From: Euzebya pacifica
GTDB lineage: Bacteria; Actinomycetota; Nitriliruptoria; Euzebyales; Euzebyaceae
NCBI RefSeq assembly: GCF_003344865.1
Contig: NZ_CP031165.1
Span: 5,461,910-5,525,909 of the forward strand
DNA length: 64,000 bases
Direction: 5' to 3'
In this document: one piece after another, positions 30,049-39,688 of the stretch
Layout: each line of letters starts with the position of its first letter
Numbering within the stretch: the first letter of the stretch is position 1
The notes under the pieces: generated by a model
Databases searched by the model: none
Told to the model about the DNA's origin: nothing
What the model saw: the letters and a program-made list of their open reading frames with translations, nothing else
Program-made: the position numbers and the translations under genes

Positions 30049-30915
30049 TCAACCCACGACGACGGGGATCGCGCCGGTCTCGCCGGGGTCGGTCTCCAGC
30101 CCTGTCCCGCCCTGGAGCAGCAGCGCGACGGTGGTGCCGGCCGGCACGCCGGACAGGTCGAGCTCGACGGTGAACGACTCCGGGTCGGCGAAGGCCCCAC
30201 CGGCGGCGATGACCTGGTCGATCGGTGTGGGGTCACCCGGCACGTAGGCCGTCACGACGACGGTTCCCTCGAACCCACGACCGATGCCCTCGACGGTGAG
30301 CGGTGCGGCCGGCACGGTCGCATGGGTCTCGGGTGCGGTCACCCGGGCGAACTCGTTGGCCACGCCGATGACGAACCAGCCGTCCGCCGCGCCGAGCTGG
30401 CGCAGCAGCAGGACCCCGCGGGGGACCTGCCGGCCGGCGTCGCCCTCCCCGGGGGAGAACAGCTCGATCTCGCCGCTGCGGCTGTCACCCGCCATGAACT
30501 CGCCCAGCGTGGGGGTGACGCCCAGCACGGTGGAGACGAAGTCCTCCGCTGCGGCCTCTGGGGTGTCGAACACGACATCGGCGGCCGGCCAGATGGCGGG
30601 CTGGGACAGCTCGGCCGGCGTGGCCGAGGGGGTCGCGCTGGGTGCGGGCGTGGGTGACGCGGTCTCGGTGGCGCTGGGTGGTGGCGTCGATGCTGGCGGC
30701 TCAGCGGTGGCGGTTGGCGACGGCGTCGCGCTGGGTGGCACGTCTGCGGTGGACGATGGATCGCTGGTGGGGGTCTCGCTGGGCGTCGTCTCGGTGCTGC
30801 TGCCGTCACCGCAGGCGGCGAGGACGACAGCAAGCACCAGGAGGAGCCAGGCCGAGCGAGGGACGCTCGTGCGAGGAGCGGTCTGGTGGGAACGGCGAAG
30901 GCGGGTCGGCGTCAT
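30049..30915 (-). CDS. Lipoprotein with Ser/Thr/Pro linker and GerMN/Gmad-like C-terminus
   Basis: 288 residues. The leader SAWLLLVLAVVLAACGDGS is a classic lipobox with Cys as lipid site. Residues 40-105 are a Ser/Thr/Pro linker of low complexity. The folded part starts near 105 (AAEDFVSTVLGVTPTLGEF) and ends with the beta-rich PETHATVPAAPLTVEGIGRG, EGTVVVTAYVPG and LDLSGVPAGTTVALLLQGG, resembling an immunoglobulin-like Gmad2 sporulation-type domain. The exact family is a guess. Anchored outside the membrane. Confidence 0.65.
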   Translation of the reverse strand: MTPTRLRRSHQTAPRTSVPRSAWLLLVLAVVLAACGDGSSTETTPSETPTSDPSSTADVPPSATPSPTATAEPPASTPPPSATETASPTPAPSATPSATPAELSQPAIWPAADVVFDTPEAAAEDFVSTVLGVTPTLGEFMAGDSRSGEIELFSPGEGDAGRQVPRGVLLLRQLGAADGWFVIGVANEFARVTAPETHATVPAAPLTVEGIGRGFEGTVVVTAYVPGDPTPIDQVIAAGGAFADPESFTVELDLSGVPAGTTVALLLQGGTGLETDPGETGAIPVVVG

Positions 30916-30940
30916 GCCGACCAGTCTCACGCGGTCGAGG

Positions 30941-32002
30941 TCAGCTCGCGGCGCGGATGAAGGCCAGGAACCGCGCGTTGAACTCCTCGGTGTGGTCCAG
31001 GTGCGGCCCGTGCCCTGCGTCGGGGTGGACGACTTCCTCGTAGGACCCGCCGTTGGCGGCGTAGGCGTCGAGGACGTCGCGGGTCTGGCTGACCATCTGC
31101 TGCACCGGATAGGCGTCCTCACCCGGCCAGTCCGGGATGATGCCCTGCTGGCCCAGCAGCGCCGGGTCCCATGCCGACCCGTCGTTGATGACCACGTCGG
31201 CGGTGCCGTGGTGCCACATGATCGGCGGCTTCGGGTCGACGTCGACGATCCCGGCGGTGTTCAGGTACTTGGGCGACAGCGCGTTGAGGATGCCCGTCGT
31301 CCCCGGCGCGAAGCCCGGCCAGTGCTCGCTCGGGGTGGCGTCACCGGGGTAGCCCTCCTCACCCATCAGCGAGGACAGGACCTCCTCCACGAGCATGTTC
31401 TCCTGCGCCTCGGGCATGGAGTAGGCCGGAGACCAGTAGGACGTCCGCATGACGTTGCGGATCGCGAACGGCGAGTCGGTGCCGGTGTTGCCGGCGGTCA
31501 TCTGGGCGACGAACTCCGGGTTCCCGGCCCCACCACCGGTGCCGGCGTGGTCCGGCGTGCAGGGGCTGCCGTCGCGGTGGGTCCCCCCGAACCCGTACGG
31601 GGACACGGGATCGATGAGGGTGAGGGAGGCCACCCGGTCGGGGTGGTCGATCAGGATCTGCATGATCGCGCCGCCACCCGTGGACCAGCCGACGAAATGC
31701 GCCGGCCCGTCGATGCCGATCGTGTCCAGCAGGCCCATGGTGTCATCGGCCCAGTCGCGGAGTCCCCGGGTGGCGTCGATGGCGAGCTTCTCCGAACCGC
31801 CGAACCCGCGCATGTCCGGCGCGATGAAGCGGTACCCGTCTGGGCAGGCCGTCAGCTGATCGTCGTAGAAGCGGCACGTCGCCAGGTTCCCGTGCACGAG
31901 GACGACCGGTGTGCCCTCGACCGACCCCGCGGATGCCCACCGCATGCGCAGGCGTGGCGTTTCGGTGATGTGCAGGCTGATCCCGGCAGGCATGGACGAC
32001 AT
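30941..32002 (-). CDS. Alpha/beta-hydrolase
   Basis: 353 residues. VVLVHGNLATCRFYDD holds the oxyanion loop, DMRGFGGSE the second strand motif, and VGWSTGGG the nucleophile Ser (Gly-Trp-Ser-Thr-Gly). HHGTADVVI and PDAGHGPHLDH supply acid and His. A long cap insertion lies between about 150 and 250 (NPEFVAQMTAGNTGTDS). I preferred ATG 32002 because GAGGGAGA lies 8-14 bases upstream. No partner gene indicates the substrate. Confidence 0.8.
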   Translation of the reverse strand: MSSMPAGISLHITETPRLRMRWASAGSVEGTPVVLVHGNLATCRFYDDQLTACPDGYRFIAPDMRGFGGSEKLAIDATRGLRDWADDTMGLLDTIGIDGPAHFVGWSTGGGAIMQILIDHPDRVASLTLIDPVSPYGFGGTHRDGSPCTPDHAGTGGGAGNPEFVAQMTAGNTGTDSPFAIRNVMRTSYWSPAYSMPEAQENMLVEEVLSSLMGEEGYPGDATPSEHWPGFAPGTTGILNALSPKYLNTAGIVDVDPKPPIMWHHGTADVVINDGSAWDPALLGQQGIIPDWPGEDAYPVQQMVSQTRDVLDAYAANGGSYEEVVHPDAGHGPHLDHTEEFNARFLAFIRAAS

Positions 32003-32169
32003 CGGCAAGTCTCCCTCTCGGACCCGTGGTGCAGGTGGCGGCGGTCAACCTACTCCGTTCGTGTCCACCGCGGACCCGACAGCGGTTTCTCGGTCGACGC
32101 TGACGGGTATCACCCCTTCCCCGCTGGTGGCAGTCACCACCGGCCAGCTGCCTCGAGGAGGGGAGCCTC

Positions 32170-33342
32170 GTGTCCACCTTGCCCATGCCGTCATCCGCGC
32201 CGACCGTCCACTCGTCCGCGTCGCACACCCGCGTGCGCTCCGTGTCGCGGCCGCGGTCGAAGGCGCCGACGCATGGGGTCCTCCTCGACGACGTCGGCCC
32301 GTCCTGGCCGCGTGTCCTCGTCCATCCTGCGGGACATCCGTTGGTCCGGCGCCTCCACGGTCGGATCGCCCGCATCATCCAGCCACACGGGGACGACGAC
32401 CGGTTCGCCGACGGGGACTGGATCCACACCCACAGCCTCGAGTGGGACGTCGTCCACCTGATGCTGGGACGCGACACGCCCGTGCCGTTCCGGTCCGTCG
32501 AGCAGATGACCAGCGCGCTCCGCGCCCATCGGGAGTGCGCCGTCCCGACGGTCGTGACCGTCCTCGACCTGCACGTCGACGGGGTTCCCGTGCTGGAGTC
32601 GCTGGAAGCGAACGCGCACCTCATCAGCCGCGTGACGACCCTCACCAAGGGGGCCGCCGACCGGATCGCCGACGCGACCGGCATCCGACCGGTCGTCATC
32701 CCGCACGGCCCAGTGCTGAACCACCACGACCTCTCCCTCGCCCGCCGCTGGCGACGCCACGTGCGGCTGTTGCCGACGGACGCCGCACCCGTGCTGGTGT
32801 GCGCGACCGACCCGTCGGAGGACCTCGACGTGGATCGGCTGGTCGCCGCGGCCGACCGGATCACGGCTGGGCGTCCGCTGCGGTTGCTCGTCACACCGGA
32901 TCGAGCCCACCCGCTCGCGGGTGGCGACCCCCAACGCGTCGAACGCGTCGTCATGGAGCGAGCCGACGACCTGACGATCGCGAGGGAGATGGCCCGGGCC
33001 GAGGTCGTGGTCGTCCCCCTGCGTTCCGGCAGCCACAGTCGGGTGGTGGAGCTGGCCGCCGATGTCGGCGTCCCGATCGTCGCCAGCGCCGTGGGCCACC
33101 TCGCCGACCAGGCGCCGGTACGCACCGTGCCGGTCGGTCCCGAGGGCATCGACCTCGACGCGTTGGGCAAGGCGCTGCGTCGGCCCTTCGGGTTCACCAC
33201 GCGCAGCCCCCAGTGCCAGCGCGAACGGGCCGAGCACGCGTTCGTGGCGGGCTGGAGCGACCTGTACTCCCGAGTCCGGATGGGGCACACGGTGGTCCGA
33301 TCCGCCGCCCCGTGCGCACCGAGGCCCCACGAAGGCCAGTGA
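32170..33342 (+). CDS. Glycosyltransferase-like protein (GT4 type)
   Basis: 390 residues in two Rossmann-like halves. The N-terminal half has IHTHSLEWDVVHLML and a VVTVLDLHVDG strand; the C-terminal half has the nucleotide-sugar region pattern VVVPLRSGSHSRVVELAADV, GVPIVASAVGHLADQ, typical of GT4 family members, though the usual E-x7-E is only partly recognisable (the Glu in RVVELAAD). Probably transfers a sugar at the cytoplasmic side. The first 45 residues look disordered, so the real start may be later than GTG 32170. Confidence 0.6.
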   Translation: MSTLPMPSSAPTVHSSASHTRVRSVSRPRSKAPTHGVLLDDVGPSWPRVLVHPAGHPLVRRLHGRIARIIQPHGDDDRFADGDWIHTHSLEWDVVHLMLGRDTPVPFRSVEQMTSALRAHRECAVPTVVTVLDLHVDGVPVLESLEANAHLISRVTTLTKGAADRIADATGIRPVVIPHGPVLNHHDLSLARRWRRHVRLLPTDAAPVLVCATDPSEDLDVDRLVAAADRITAGRPLRLLVTPDRAHPLAGGDPQRVERVVMERADDLTIAREMARAEVVVVPLRSGSHSRVVELAADVGVPIVASAVGHLADQAPVRTVPVGPEGIDLDALGKALRRPFGFTTRSPQCQRERAEHAFVAGWSDLYSRVRMGHTVVRSAAPCAPRPHEGQ

Positions 33343-33393
33343 CCGCGACGGACCGACACCCCGAGGAGGGGCGCCGGTCCGGCACGCGTCGCC

Positions 33394-34161
33394 CTACCGG
33401 GTGAGGTGTTCGGCCAGGGCCGCACGTCCGCGCTTGAGCAGTCGCGAGACCTGCATCTGGCTGCAGCCCAGGTGCGCGGCGATCTCGTGCTGCCGCAGGT
33501 CCTGGTAGTAGGCCAGGGTCATCGCCGTCCGCTGCGGGCCCGGCAGCTGGGCGATCCGGTCGAGCACGTCCATGCGCAGGTCGACGTCCTCCGCGGTCGG
33601 TTCGGGCAGCACGTCCAGCAAGGACCGTCCGTGCTGGCCGATCGGGGCGTCGAGCCGATCCGACGACCGGGCGGCCGCCGCCACCAGCCCGTCCAGGACC
33701 TCCTCGACCTCGAGGCCGGACTCGCGCGCCAGCGCGTCGACGGTGACTTCCTCGCCGTGTTCCCGGAGATGGGCGTTGGCGCGACCGACCCGGACCATCC
33801 GCGCCTTGGCTCCTCGGGGCACATGGGTGTCCCATGTGCGGTCCCGCAGATGGCGCTTGAGCTCACCGTCGATGGTCCGCACGGCGTAGGTGGTGAACGC
33901 CACCTCACGATCCGGATCGAACCGCGTCAGGGCCTTCCACACCCCCATGCGTCCGACCTGTGCGAGGTCCTCGGGATCGGCATGGGTCGAACCGAGCCGG
34001 CGAACGCGTGACCGGACGAGGCCCTCGCACGCGGTCAGCACCGCTTCGGCCACCTCCTCGTCGTGGCTGTCACACCACCGACGGCACAGCGCGTGCAGCC
34101 CATCCCCCCGCGTTCTGACCTCGACACGATCTGGTCTCGGGCGATCGATGACGGTTGACAC
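33394..34161 (-). CDS. RNA polymerase sigma factor of SigB/SigF type
   Basis: 255 residues. Region 2: DPEDLAQVGRMGVWKALTRF, REVAFTTYAVRTIDGELKRH, RDRTWDTHVPR (the -10 recognition and melting part). Region 3: VTVDALARESGLEVEEVLDG. Region 4: LPGPQRTAMTLAYYQDLRQH, EIAAHLGCSQMQVSRLLKRG (the -35 helix-turn-helix). This order matches group 3 stress/sporulation sigma factors. No anti-sigma or anti-anti-sigma gene is adjacent. It starts with GTG 34161; the preceding 260 bases carry no gene I can support. Confidence 0.85.
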   Translation of the reverse strand: MSTVIDRPRPDRVEVRTRGDGLHALCRRWCDSHDEEVAEAVLTACEGLVRSRVRRLGSTHADPEDLAQVGRMGVWKALTRFDPDREVAFTTYAVRTIDGELKRHLRDRTWDTHVPRGAKARMVRVGRANAHLREHGEEVTVDALARESGLEVEEVLDGLVAAAARSSDRLDAPIGQHGRSLLDVLPEPTAEDVDLRMDVLDRIAQLPGPQRTAMTLAYYQDLRQHEIAAHLGCSQMQVSRLLKRGRAALAEHLTR

Positions 34162-34424
34162 GTGGCACCCCCCGGTGCGATCGATGACTGTGGTCGACGC
34201 AGGGGCCAGGCGTGTGTTCGCACCGTAATCCTGGCTCCGGGGAGGGGCAAGGGGCCAAACAGCATCGGTCGAGACCGATCGACTGGGTTTGCGGGGTCCA
34301 CGTCTCGGGTAACCGGCGTCGCCCCAAGGGAGATTGCGGTTTGCGCAGGCAGCGGTATCGGGAACGACGACCTCGTGACCTCGCGCCCACACCCCGCGTG
34401 ACCGACCGACCCCTCGGAGGACCC

Positions 34425-34640
34425 ATGCGACAGCAGCGCACCAGCACTCACTCACGTCCGCTCGACACCGGCCGCGGCACCGTGGTGTTCGACCGCGACC
34501 GCCCGATGTTCGCTTGCCCTGCATGCGGACGGACGGCGGTACCCACCGATGACTGCGTGCCCGACCTCGTCGTGGAGCACGAGTGCGACACCGACGGACA
34601 GGGGAGCGCTGCGGAACGCCTGCGTCGCGGTTCCGTGTGA
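34425..34640 (+). CDS. Small zinc-ribbon-like protein
   Basis: 71 residues starting seven bases after GGAGG. Cysteine positions (FACPACGRTA, then DDCVPD and HECDTD) suggest a single metal site. Divergent from the sigma-factor gene with 263 bases between. Unknown role. Confidence 0.6.
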   Translation: MRQQRTSTHSRPLDTGRGTVVFDRDRPMFACPACGRTAVPTDDCVPDLVVEHECDTDGQGSAAERLRRGSV

Positions 34641-34706
34641 TCACGGGCGCTCTGGGGCAGTGTGCGCCTGCAGCACCCCCTGATCCCCAGCGTGTCGAGC
34701 AGACCC

Positions 34707-35678
34707 ATGATCGTGGACTTCCAGATCGTCGAGGCCGACGGTGACGTCGTCATGCGCGGCGACTCCTTCGACGAGGCGATGGCCCATCGGCGCAACGGGG
34801 CCTACGTCTGGATCCGCGTCTTCGACCCCAACCCGGGCGAAGTCCGCGAGCTGGCGACCACGTTCGGCCTGCCCGAGCTCGCCGTGGAGGACGCCACCAC
34901 CGCCCATCAGCGCCCGAAGCTGGAGCGGTACGACGACACCTTGTTCGTGGTGCTCAAGCCGGCGATGTACGACGACGCCGAGGAATCGATCACCCTGGGC
35001 GAGATCGACCTGTTCGTCGGCCCGGACTTCGTCATCAGCGTGCGCCACGGCGACGTCGGCTCGCTGGACCCCGCCAGCCGTCGCCTCGCACGCGAACCCG
35101 AACTGGCGGCCCACGGACCGCCCGCGGTCCTCTACGCCGTCGCCGATGACGTGGTCGACCGCTACGTGCCCGTCATCCGCGAGCTGGAACGCGACATCGA
35201 CCAGATCGAACGGCAGGTGTTCGACGCCGACGAGCAACCGCCGACGGAGCGCATCTACGCGCTGGTCCGCGAGGTGCTGGACTTCCAGCGAGCCACCTTC
35301 AGCCTGCTGCGTCCCATGGAGGACCTGGCCAACGGCCGCATCGACGGGGTCTCCACGGAGCTGACCCATTCCTTCAGGGACGTGGCCGACCATGCCCGGC
35401 AGACCCACGAACGCGCCGCGAACTTCCGTGCCCTGCTCGACAGCGCGCTGCAGGCCAACCTCGCGTTGATCGGCCTGCAGGAGAACCGCGACCAGCGCAA
35501 GATCTCGGCGTGGGCGGCCATCGCGCTGGTGCCCACCATCATCGGAGGCATCTGGGGCATGAACGTCGGGGGGATCCCGCTGGCCGGCACACCCGCCGGA
35601 TTCGCCCTGCTGGCCGCCATCATGGCGTCGGTCTCGGCCTACCTGTACTGGCGCCTGCGCCGCAACGACTGGCTGTAG
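34707..35678 (+). CDS. corA: CorA-family magnesium/cobalt channel
   Basis: 323 residues. The long helical cytoplasmic domain has FGLPELAVEDATTAHQRPKL and QRATFSLLRPMEDLANG. The family GMN motif is at 284-286 (IWGMNVGGI) at the end of the first membrane helix (AWAAIALVPTIIGGIWG), followed by a second helix and the RRNDWL terminus typical of CorA. It forms a pentameric channel in the cytoplasmic membrane. I use ATG 34707, where the folded domain begins; an upstream extension to 34662 is possible. Confidence 0.92.
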   Translation: MIVDFQIVEADGDVVMRGDSFDEAMAHRRNGAYVWIRVFDPNPGEVRELATTFGLPELAVEDATTAHQRPKLERYDDTLFVVLKPAMYDDAEESITLGEIDLFVGPDFVISVRHGDVGSLDPASRRLAREPELAAHGPPAVLYAVADDVVDRYVPVIRELERDIDQIERQVFDADEQPPTERIYALVREVLDFQRATFSLLRPMEDLANGRIDGVSTELTHSFRDVADHARQTHERAANFRALLDSALQANLALIGLQENRDQRKISAWAAIALVPTIIGGIWGMNVGGIPLAGTPAGFALLAAIMASVSAYLYWRLRRNDWL

Positions 35679-35740
35679 GGCTCTCGCTCGTGGAGCCCTA
35701 GGCTGGGCCACCCGCGTCCACCACCGAGGAGCACCGCGTC

Positions 35741-37084
35741 ATGCCCGCTCGCCCACCCCTCGCACCGGGACCGCCAGCGAACCTGCTGGTCGGGCACCTC
35801 GGCCTGGCCCTGACCGACCACATCTCCTCGTCCTGGGCCAAGGTGCATGCCAGCCACGGCGACACCTTCGGGCTGCGCATGGGCCCGCCCGGCGTCGGTT
35901 ACCGGCTGACCGTCACGAGGGACCCCGAGTCGATCGGGTACGTGCTGGGGGCGACGTCGCCGTTCGACAAGGAGAACCACCCCTTCTTCGAGGCGTTCCG
36001 CGACCTGCTCGGTACTGGCCTGTTCAGCGCCTACGGCGAGGACTGGCGGTGGCAGCGCCGGGTCCTCCAGCCGCTGTTCACCGCCAAGCAGTCCGCGTCC
36101 TACGCCGGGCTGGTCCGCAAGCGGGCGGAGGAGTTCACCAGCCGCTGGATCGACGCCGACGGCCCCCTGCCGCTGCGCTCGGAGATCCTCCGCCTGACCC
36201 TGATGGTCGTCACCGACCTGCTGTTCGGGCAGGGACGCGAGGACCTGGCCGACCGCCTCGAGGCGCACTTCCCGACCATCTCCGCCTACGTGATCGAGCG
36301 GGCCTTCAACCCCCTGCGGCTGCCCCGATCGACCCCGCTGCCGGCCATCCGCCGTCGCGAGGCCGCCGTGGCGGAGGTCTACGACCTGGTCGACGACGTG
36401 CTGGCGGGCGCCGAGGCGACGGAGGACAGCTTCGTGGGCCGGCTGCGCGAGGCCGTCGACCCCGAGACCGGCCGGCGGTTCACCGATGCGGAGATCCGCG
36501 ACCAGGTGCTGGTGTTCGTCGCCGCGGGACACGACACGACCGCGACTGCCCTCACGATGGCGCTGCAGCTGCTGGGCCTGCACCCCGAGGCACAGGCCCG
36601 GGCGGCGGCGGAGGTCGACGAGGTCGGGCCGGTGGATTCGGCCGAGGCGGCCGGGCGGCTGGCCTGGACCACGGCGGTGATCGACGAGACGATGCGGCTG
36701 TACCCCTCCGCACCGGGCACCGGCCGGCAGGCGACGGCGGACACCGAAGTCGACGGCTACTTCGTGCCGAAGGGCTCGAACGTCTACACCAACTTCTGGG
36801 GCGTCCATCGCCATCCGGACCTGTGGACCCACCCCGAGGCCTTCCAGCCGCAGCGCTTCGTCGACGTGCCGGCGCTGGAGCGACCACGGCACACCTACCT
36901 GCCGTTCGGCTCCGGCCCCCGCGCCTGCATCGGCGCCCACACCGCCGTGCTGGAGATGCAGATCATCCTGTCCACGGTGCTGGAGCGGGCCGAGGTCGTC
37001 GCCACGACACGTGACATGCCCGTCCACACGGCCATCACCCTTGCCCCGGCGGTCGACCTGCCCGCCGAGTTCCACCGCCGCTGA
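35741..37084 (+). CDS. Cytochrome P450
   Basis: 447 residues. I-helix oxygen-binding motif AGHDTTATA (about 261-269), ExxR in ETMRLYPSAP (Glu316, Arg319), and the heme-ligand loop FGSGPRACIGAH with Cys396. The N-terminus PGPPANLLVGHLG is typical of soluble, CYP102/CYP110-like fatty-acid type P450s. No ferredoxin or reductase gene is adjacent, so the electron donor is elsewhere. Substrate cannot be predicted. Confidence 0.92.
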   Translation: MPARPPLAPGPPANLLVGHLGLALTDHISSSWAKVHASHGDTFGLRMGPPGVGYRLTVTRDPESIGYVLGATSPFDKENHPFFEAFRDLLGTGLFSAYGEDWRWQRRVLQPLFTAKQSASYAGLVRKRAEEFTSRWIDADGPLPLRSEILRLTLMVVTDLLFGQGREDLADRLEAHFPTISAYVIERAFNPLRLPRSTPLPAIRRREAAVAEVYDLVDDVLAGAEATEDSFVGRLREAVDPETGRRFTDAEIRDQVLVFVAAGHDTTATALTMALQLLGLHPEAQARAAAEVDEVGPVDSAEAAGRLAWTTAVIDETMRLYPSAPGTGRQATADTEVDGYFVPKGSNVYTNFWGVHRHPDLWTHPEAFQPQRFVDVPALERPRHTYLPFGSGPRACIGAHTAVLEMQIILSTVLERAEVVATTRDMPVHTAITLAPAVDLPAEFHRR

Positions 37085-37141
37085 CGGTCCAGCCCGCCTG
37101 GCGGGTGACGTCGAGCGCCCACGACGTTTATGGTGCGGTCG

Positions 37142-38161
37142 ATGACGTCCAACGCCCCCGCCGAATGGGCCGAGCTGCCGCCGCTGCGCTGGGGGCTGGT
37201 CGGTGCCGGCGGCATCGCCCGCTCGTTGACCCTGTCCCTGGCCGCCGTCCCCGGTGACGTCGTGGCCGTCTGCGCCCGCAACCCCGAGCGCACGGCCGCC
37301 TTCGCCGAGGCGCACGGCATACCCACGCCCCTGACCGACCTCGACGAGATGCTCGCCGACGACTCGATCGACATCGTCTACGTCGCCACCCCGCACTCGG
37401 TCCACGAGGAACCGGTCGTTGCCGCCCTCGAGGCCGGCAAGTCGGTGCTCTGCGAGAAGCCGTTGTCCCACGGGCTGACCTCGACCCTGCGGTGCATCGA
37501 CGCTGCCCGCGCCTCCTCCTCCACCTTCATGGAGGCGATGTGGACCCGGTTCCTGCCGGCATGGCGCGCCGCCGAGTCGTGGATCGAGGCCGGCGACATC
37601 GGCGAGGTCCGCACGCTGACGGCAAGCATGGGCTTCCCGGCCCCGACCGACCCGACCCACCGGCTCATGGACCCGGCACTGGCCGGCGGGGCGCTGCTGG
37701 ACATCGGCGTCTACGTCCTTGCCCTGACCCAGCGGATCCTCGGCGGCGACCCCGAGGACGTCCAGGTCCTGTGGGAGCCGACCGCCACGGGGGTCGACGG
37801 GCAGGCCTCGATCGGCATGCGCTGGGCCGACGGCCGGATGGCGAACCTGTCCCTCAGCCTGGTCAGCGACATGGAGGGGACGGCGGTGGTCTCGGGTACC
37901 GAGGGCGCGGTCGCCGTGCCGTCGTTCCACCGTGGGGAGGAGGTGCACCTGACCAGGCGTCGCGAGGTCATCCGCACCGAGCGCTTCCCACACCTCGTCA
38001 ACGGCCTGGAGCACCAGGTGGCCGCGATCACCGCGGCCGTTGCCGATGGCGCCCAGGAGGTGGCGGGCATGACGTGGGCGGACAGCATCGAGGTGGCTGC
38101 CCTGTCCCAACGGATCCGCGACCGCATGGGGTTGCGCTACCCCTTCGACCCACCCACCTGA
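37142..38161 (+). CDS. Gfo/Idh/MocA-family oxidoreductase
   Basis: 339 residues. The Rossmann start is LRWGLVGAGGIARSLTLSLA (Gly-x-Gly-x-x-Ala); then DIVYVATPHSVHEEPVVAAL and the family motif VLCEKPLSHG with the catalytic Lys. The C-terminal alpha/beta domain contains GALLDIGVYVLALTQRILGG. Likely oxidises or reduces a sugar or related polyol with NAD(P). The first 15 residues are probably flexible. Confidence 0.88.
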   Translation: MTSNAPAEWAELPPLRWGLVGAGGIARSLTLSLAAVPGDVVAVCARNPERTAAFAEAHGIPTPLTDLDEMLADDSIDIVYVATPHSVHEEPVVAALEAGKSVLCEKPLSHGLTSTLRCIDAARASSSTFMEAMWTRFLPAWRAAESWIEAGDIGEVRTLTASMGFPAPTDPTHRLMDPALAGGALLDIGVYVLALTQRILGGDPEDVQVLWEPTATGVDGQASIGMRWADGRMANLSLSLVSDMEGTAVVSGTEGAVAVPSFHRGEEVHLTRRREVIRTERFPHLVNGLEHQVAAITAAVADGAQEVAGMTWADSIEVAALSQRIRDRMGLRYPFDPPT

Positions 38162-38192
38162 GCAGCACGTCGGACGAGCTGAGGGGCAGACC

Positions 38193-39104
38193 ATGGAACG
38201 TGTCGTCTACATCCACGGGGTCGTGCCGCAGGGCGCGGTCGACCACACCACCAGCTACCGGGCGTTCCGCGACGGCCTGTCGTCCCGGCTGGACGCCGAG
38301 GGCCACGACGCGCTGCCACCGCTGGCCGACAGCGTCACCGTCGAGTGGGGGTTCCCGCATCCGCTGGCCGGCGACACGGCGTCCCTGGCCCGTGCGCAGG
38401 AGGTCATCACCCGCCGGGTCGACGCCGCCACCCCGTCGGACCGCACCTCCTTCAGCGCGTTGTTGTTCGCCCCCGCGATCGAACCCGTCCGAGGGCTGAT
38501 CCAGCACACGTGGGCCGACATCGTCCACTACGTCTCGGAGAAGGGGAAGGCGCGCATACGCAACGTCGTGTGGGGCCGGATGCTGGAGCTGATCGACCCC
38601 CACGAACCCACCGACCTGACCGTGATCGGGCACAGCGCCGGCTCCCTCATCGCCGTCGACCTGCTGTTCTGGCTGTTCTCCCACCAGCGCGACGACCCCG
38701 ACGAGCTGCGGGCCATGGGGCTGGACCCCGACGAGGTGGAGGCAGCCCACACCAACTGGCGGGTCCGACGGTTGGTGACGTTCGGGTCGCCGATCGCGGC
38801 CCTGCTGATCCGATCCACCGCGGTCACCGACATCCTCGCCGCCGACGGCACCCTCGACGCCGCCGACCTCGGGTTGGGGACGCGCTGCCACGACGGGCAG
38901 ATGCCGTTGTGGCTGAACGTGTGGGACCGCCACGACGTGCTGGCCTACCCCGTCGAGCCCTTCTACACGGGCGCGGAGATCCACGACCTGTACCCCGACC
39001 ACTCCGATTCGTTGCTCGGATCGCACGAGGCGTACTGGCACGCCGACCGGGTCCACCGGGTCATCGCCGACGCCTGGGGACGCCAGCCGGGACCGCTGAC
39101 CTGA
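38193..39104 (+). CDS. Alpha/beta-hydrolase-fold protein
   Basis: 303 residues. It opens VVYIHGVVPQGAVDHTTS; the nucleophile elbow is VIGHSAGSLIAVDLLFWLFS (Ser in Gly-His-Ser-Ala-Gly, about residue 150). RLVTFGSPIAALL follows and a late WNVWDRHDV and HEAYWHADRV supply possible acid and His. This order resembles cytoplasmic lipase- or esterase-like proteins that check large substrates. Substrate unknown. Confidence 0.7.
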   Translation: MERVVYIHGVVPQGAVDHTTSYRAFRDGLSSRLDAEGHDALPPLADSVTVEWGFPHPLAGDTASLARAQEVITRRVDAATPSDRTSFSALLFAPAIEPVRGLIQHTWADIVHYVSEKGKARIRNVVWGRMLELIDPHEPTDLTVIGHSAGSLIAVDLLFWLFSHQRDDPDELRAMGLDPDEVEAAHTNWRVRRLVTFGSPIAALLIRSTAVTDILAADGTLDAADLGLGTRCHDGQMPLWLNVWDRHDVLAYPVEPFYTGAEIHDLYPDHSDSLLGSHEAYWHADRVHRVIADAWGRQPGPLT

Positions 39105-39134
39105 CCCCTTCCTGTGCGCGATACCCTGCCGACG

Positions 39135-39641
39135 ATGGGACGGTGGCACGACGTGGTGGACAGCCCGATCGGACCGCTGACGGTGTCGGTGGTCGATCCG
39201 GGTCAGGGCGTCGAGCCCGAGCTGACCGGCGTGTTCTTCCAGCAGCACCGCCATCCGGTGGATCCCGCGGTCCTGGGTGAACGTGACGCTGGTCCGATCC
39301 GTCGGGTCCGCACGCAGCTGGAGGAGTACTTCGCTGGCGACCGCACCACCTTCGACCTGCCCCTGGCCCCGGCTGGCACGCCCTTCCAGCTGACCGTCTG
39401 GGCCGCCCTCGGCGAGATCCCCTACGGCGAGACCATCGACTACGGTGAGCTGGCGCGGCGCATCGACCGGCCCACCGCATCGCGTGCGGTCGGGGCGGCC
39501 AACGGGCGGAACCCGATCAGCATCGTCGTGCCCTGCCATCGCGTCATCGGGTCGACCGGCACCCTGACCGGGTACGGCGGCGGGGTCGAACGCAAGCAGG
39601 CGCTGCTGGACCTCGAGCAGCGTGGGCGGCGGTTGTTCTGA
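39135..39641 (+). CDS. ogt: Methylated-DNA-[protein]-cysteine S-methyltransferase
   Basis: 168 residues. Suicide repair protein that takes alkyl groups from O6-methylguanine. The active-site motif [10 protein letters not shown] holds Cys134; the helix-turn-helix around [28 protein letters not shown] and the [16 protein letters not shown] end are all canonical. ATG 39135 gives the usual Ogt length; an upstream ATG would add seven residues. Confidence 0.92.
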   Translation: MGRWHDVVDSPIGPLTVSVVDPGQGVEPELTGVFFQQHRHPVDPAVLGERDAGPIRRVRTQLEEYFAGDRTTFDLPLAPAGTPFQLTVWAALGEIPYGETIDYGELARRIDRPTASRAVGAANGRNPISIVVPCHRVIGSTGTLTGYGGGVERKQALLDLEQRGRRLF

Positions 39642-39688
39642 CCGTCCCCGGGGCCGCCCCCCGTCGCACGCCGTGGTGGCTCGACGAC

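Noticed and set aside
35639-38194. Open frame of 851 codons antisense to the P450 and Gfo/Idh genes
   Set aside because: Both genes on the plus strand have complete motifs. The antisense product is Gly/Arg/Asp-rich without any recognisable fold.
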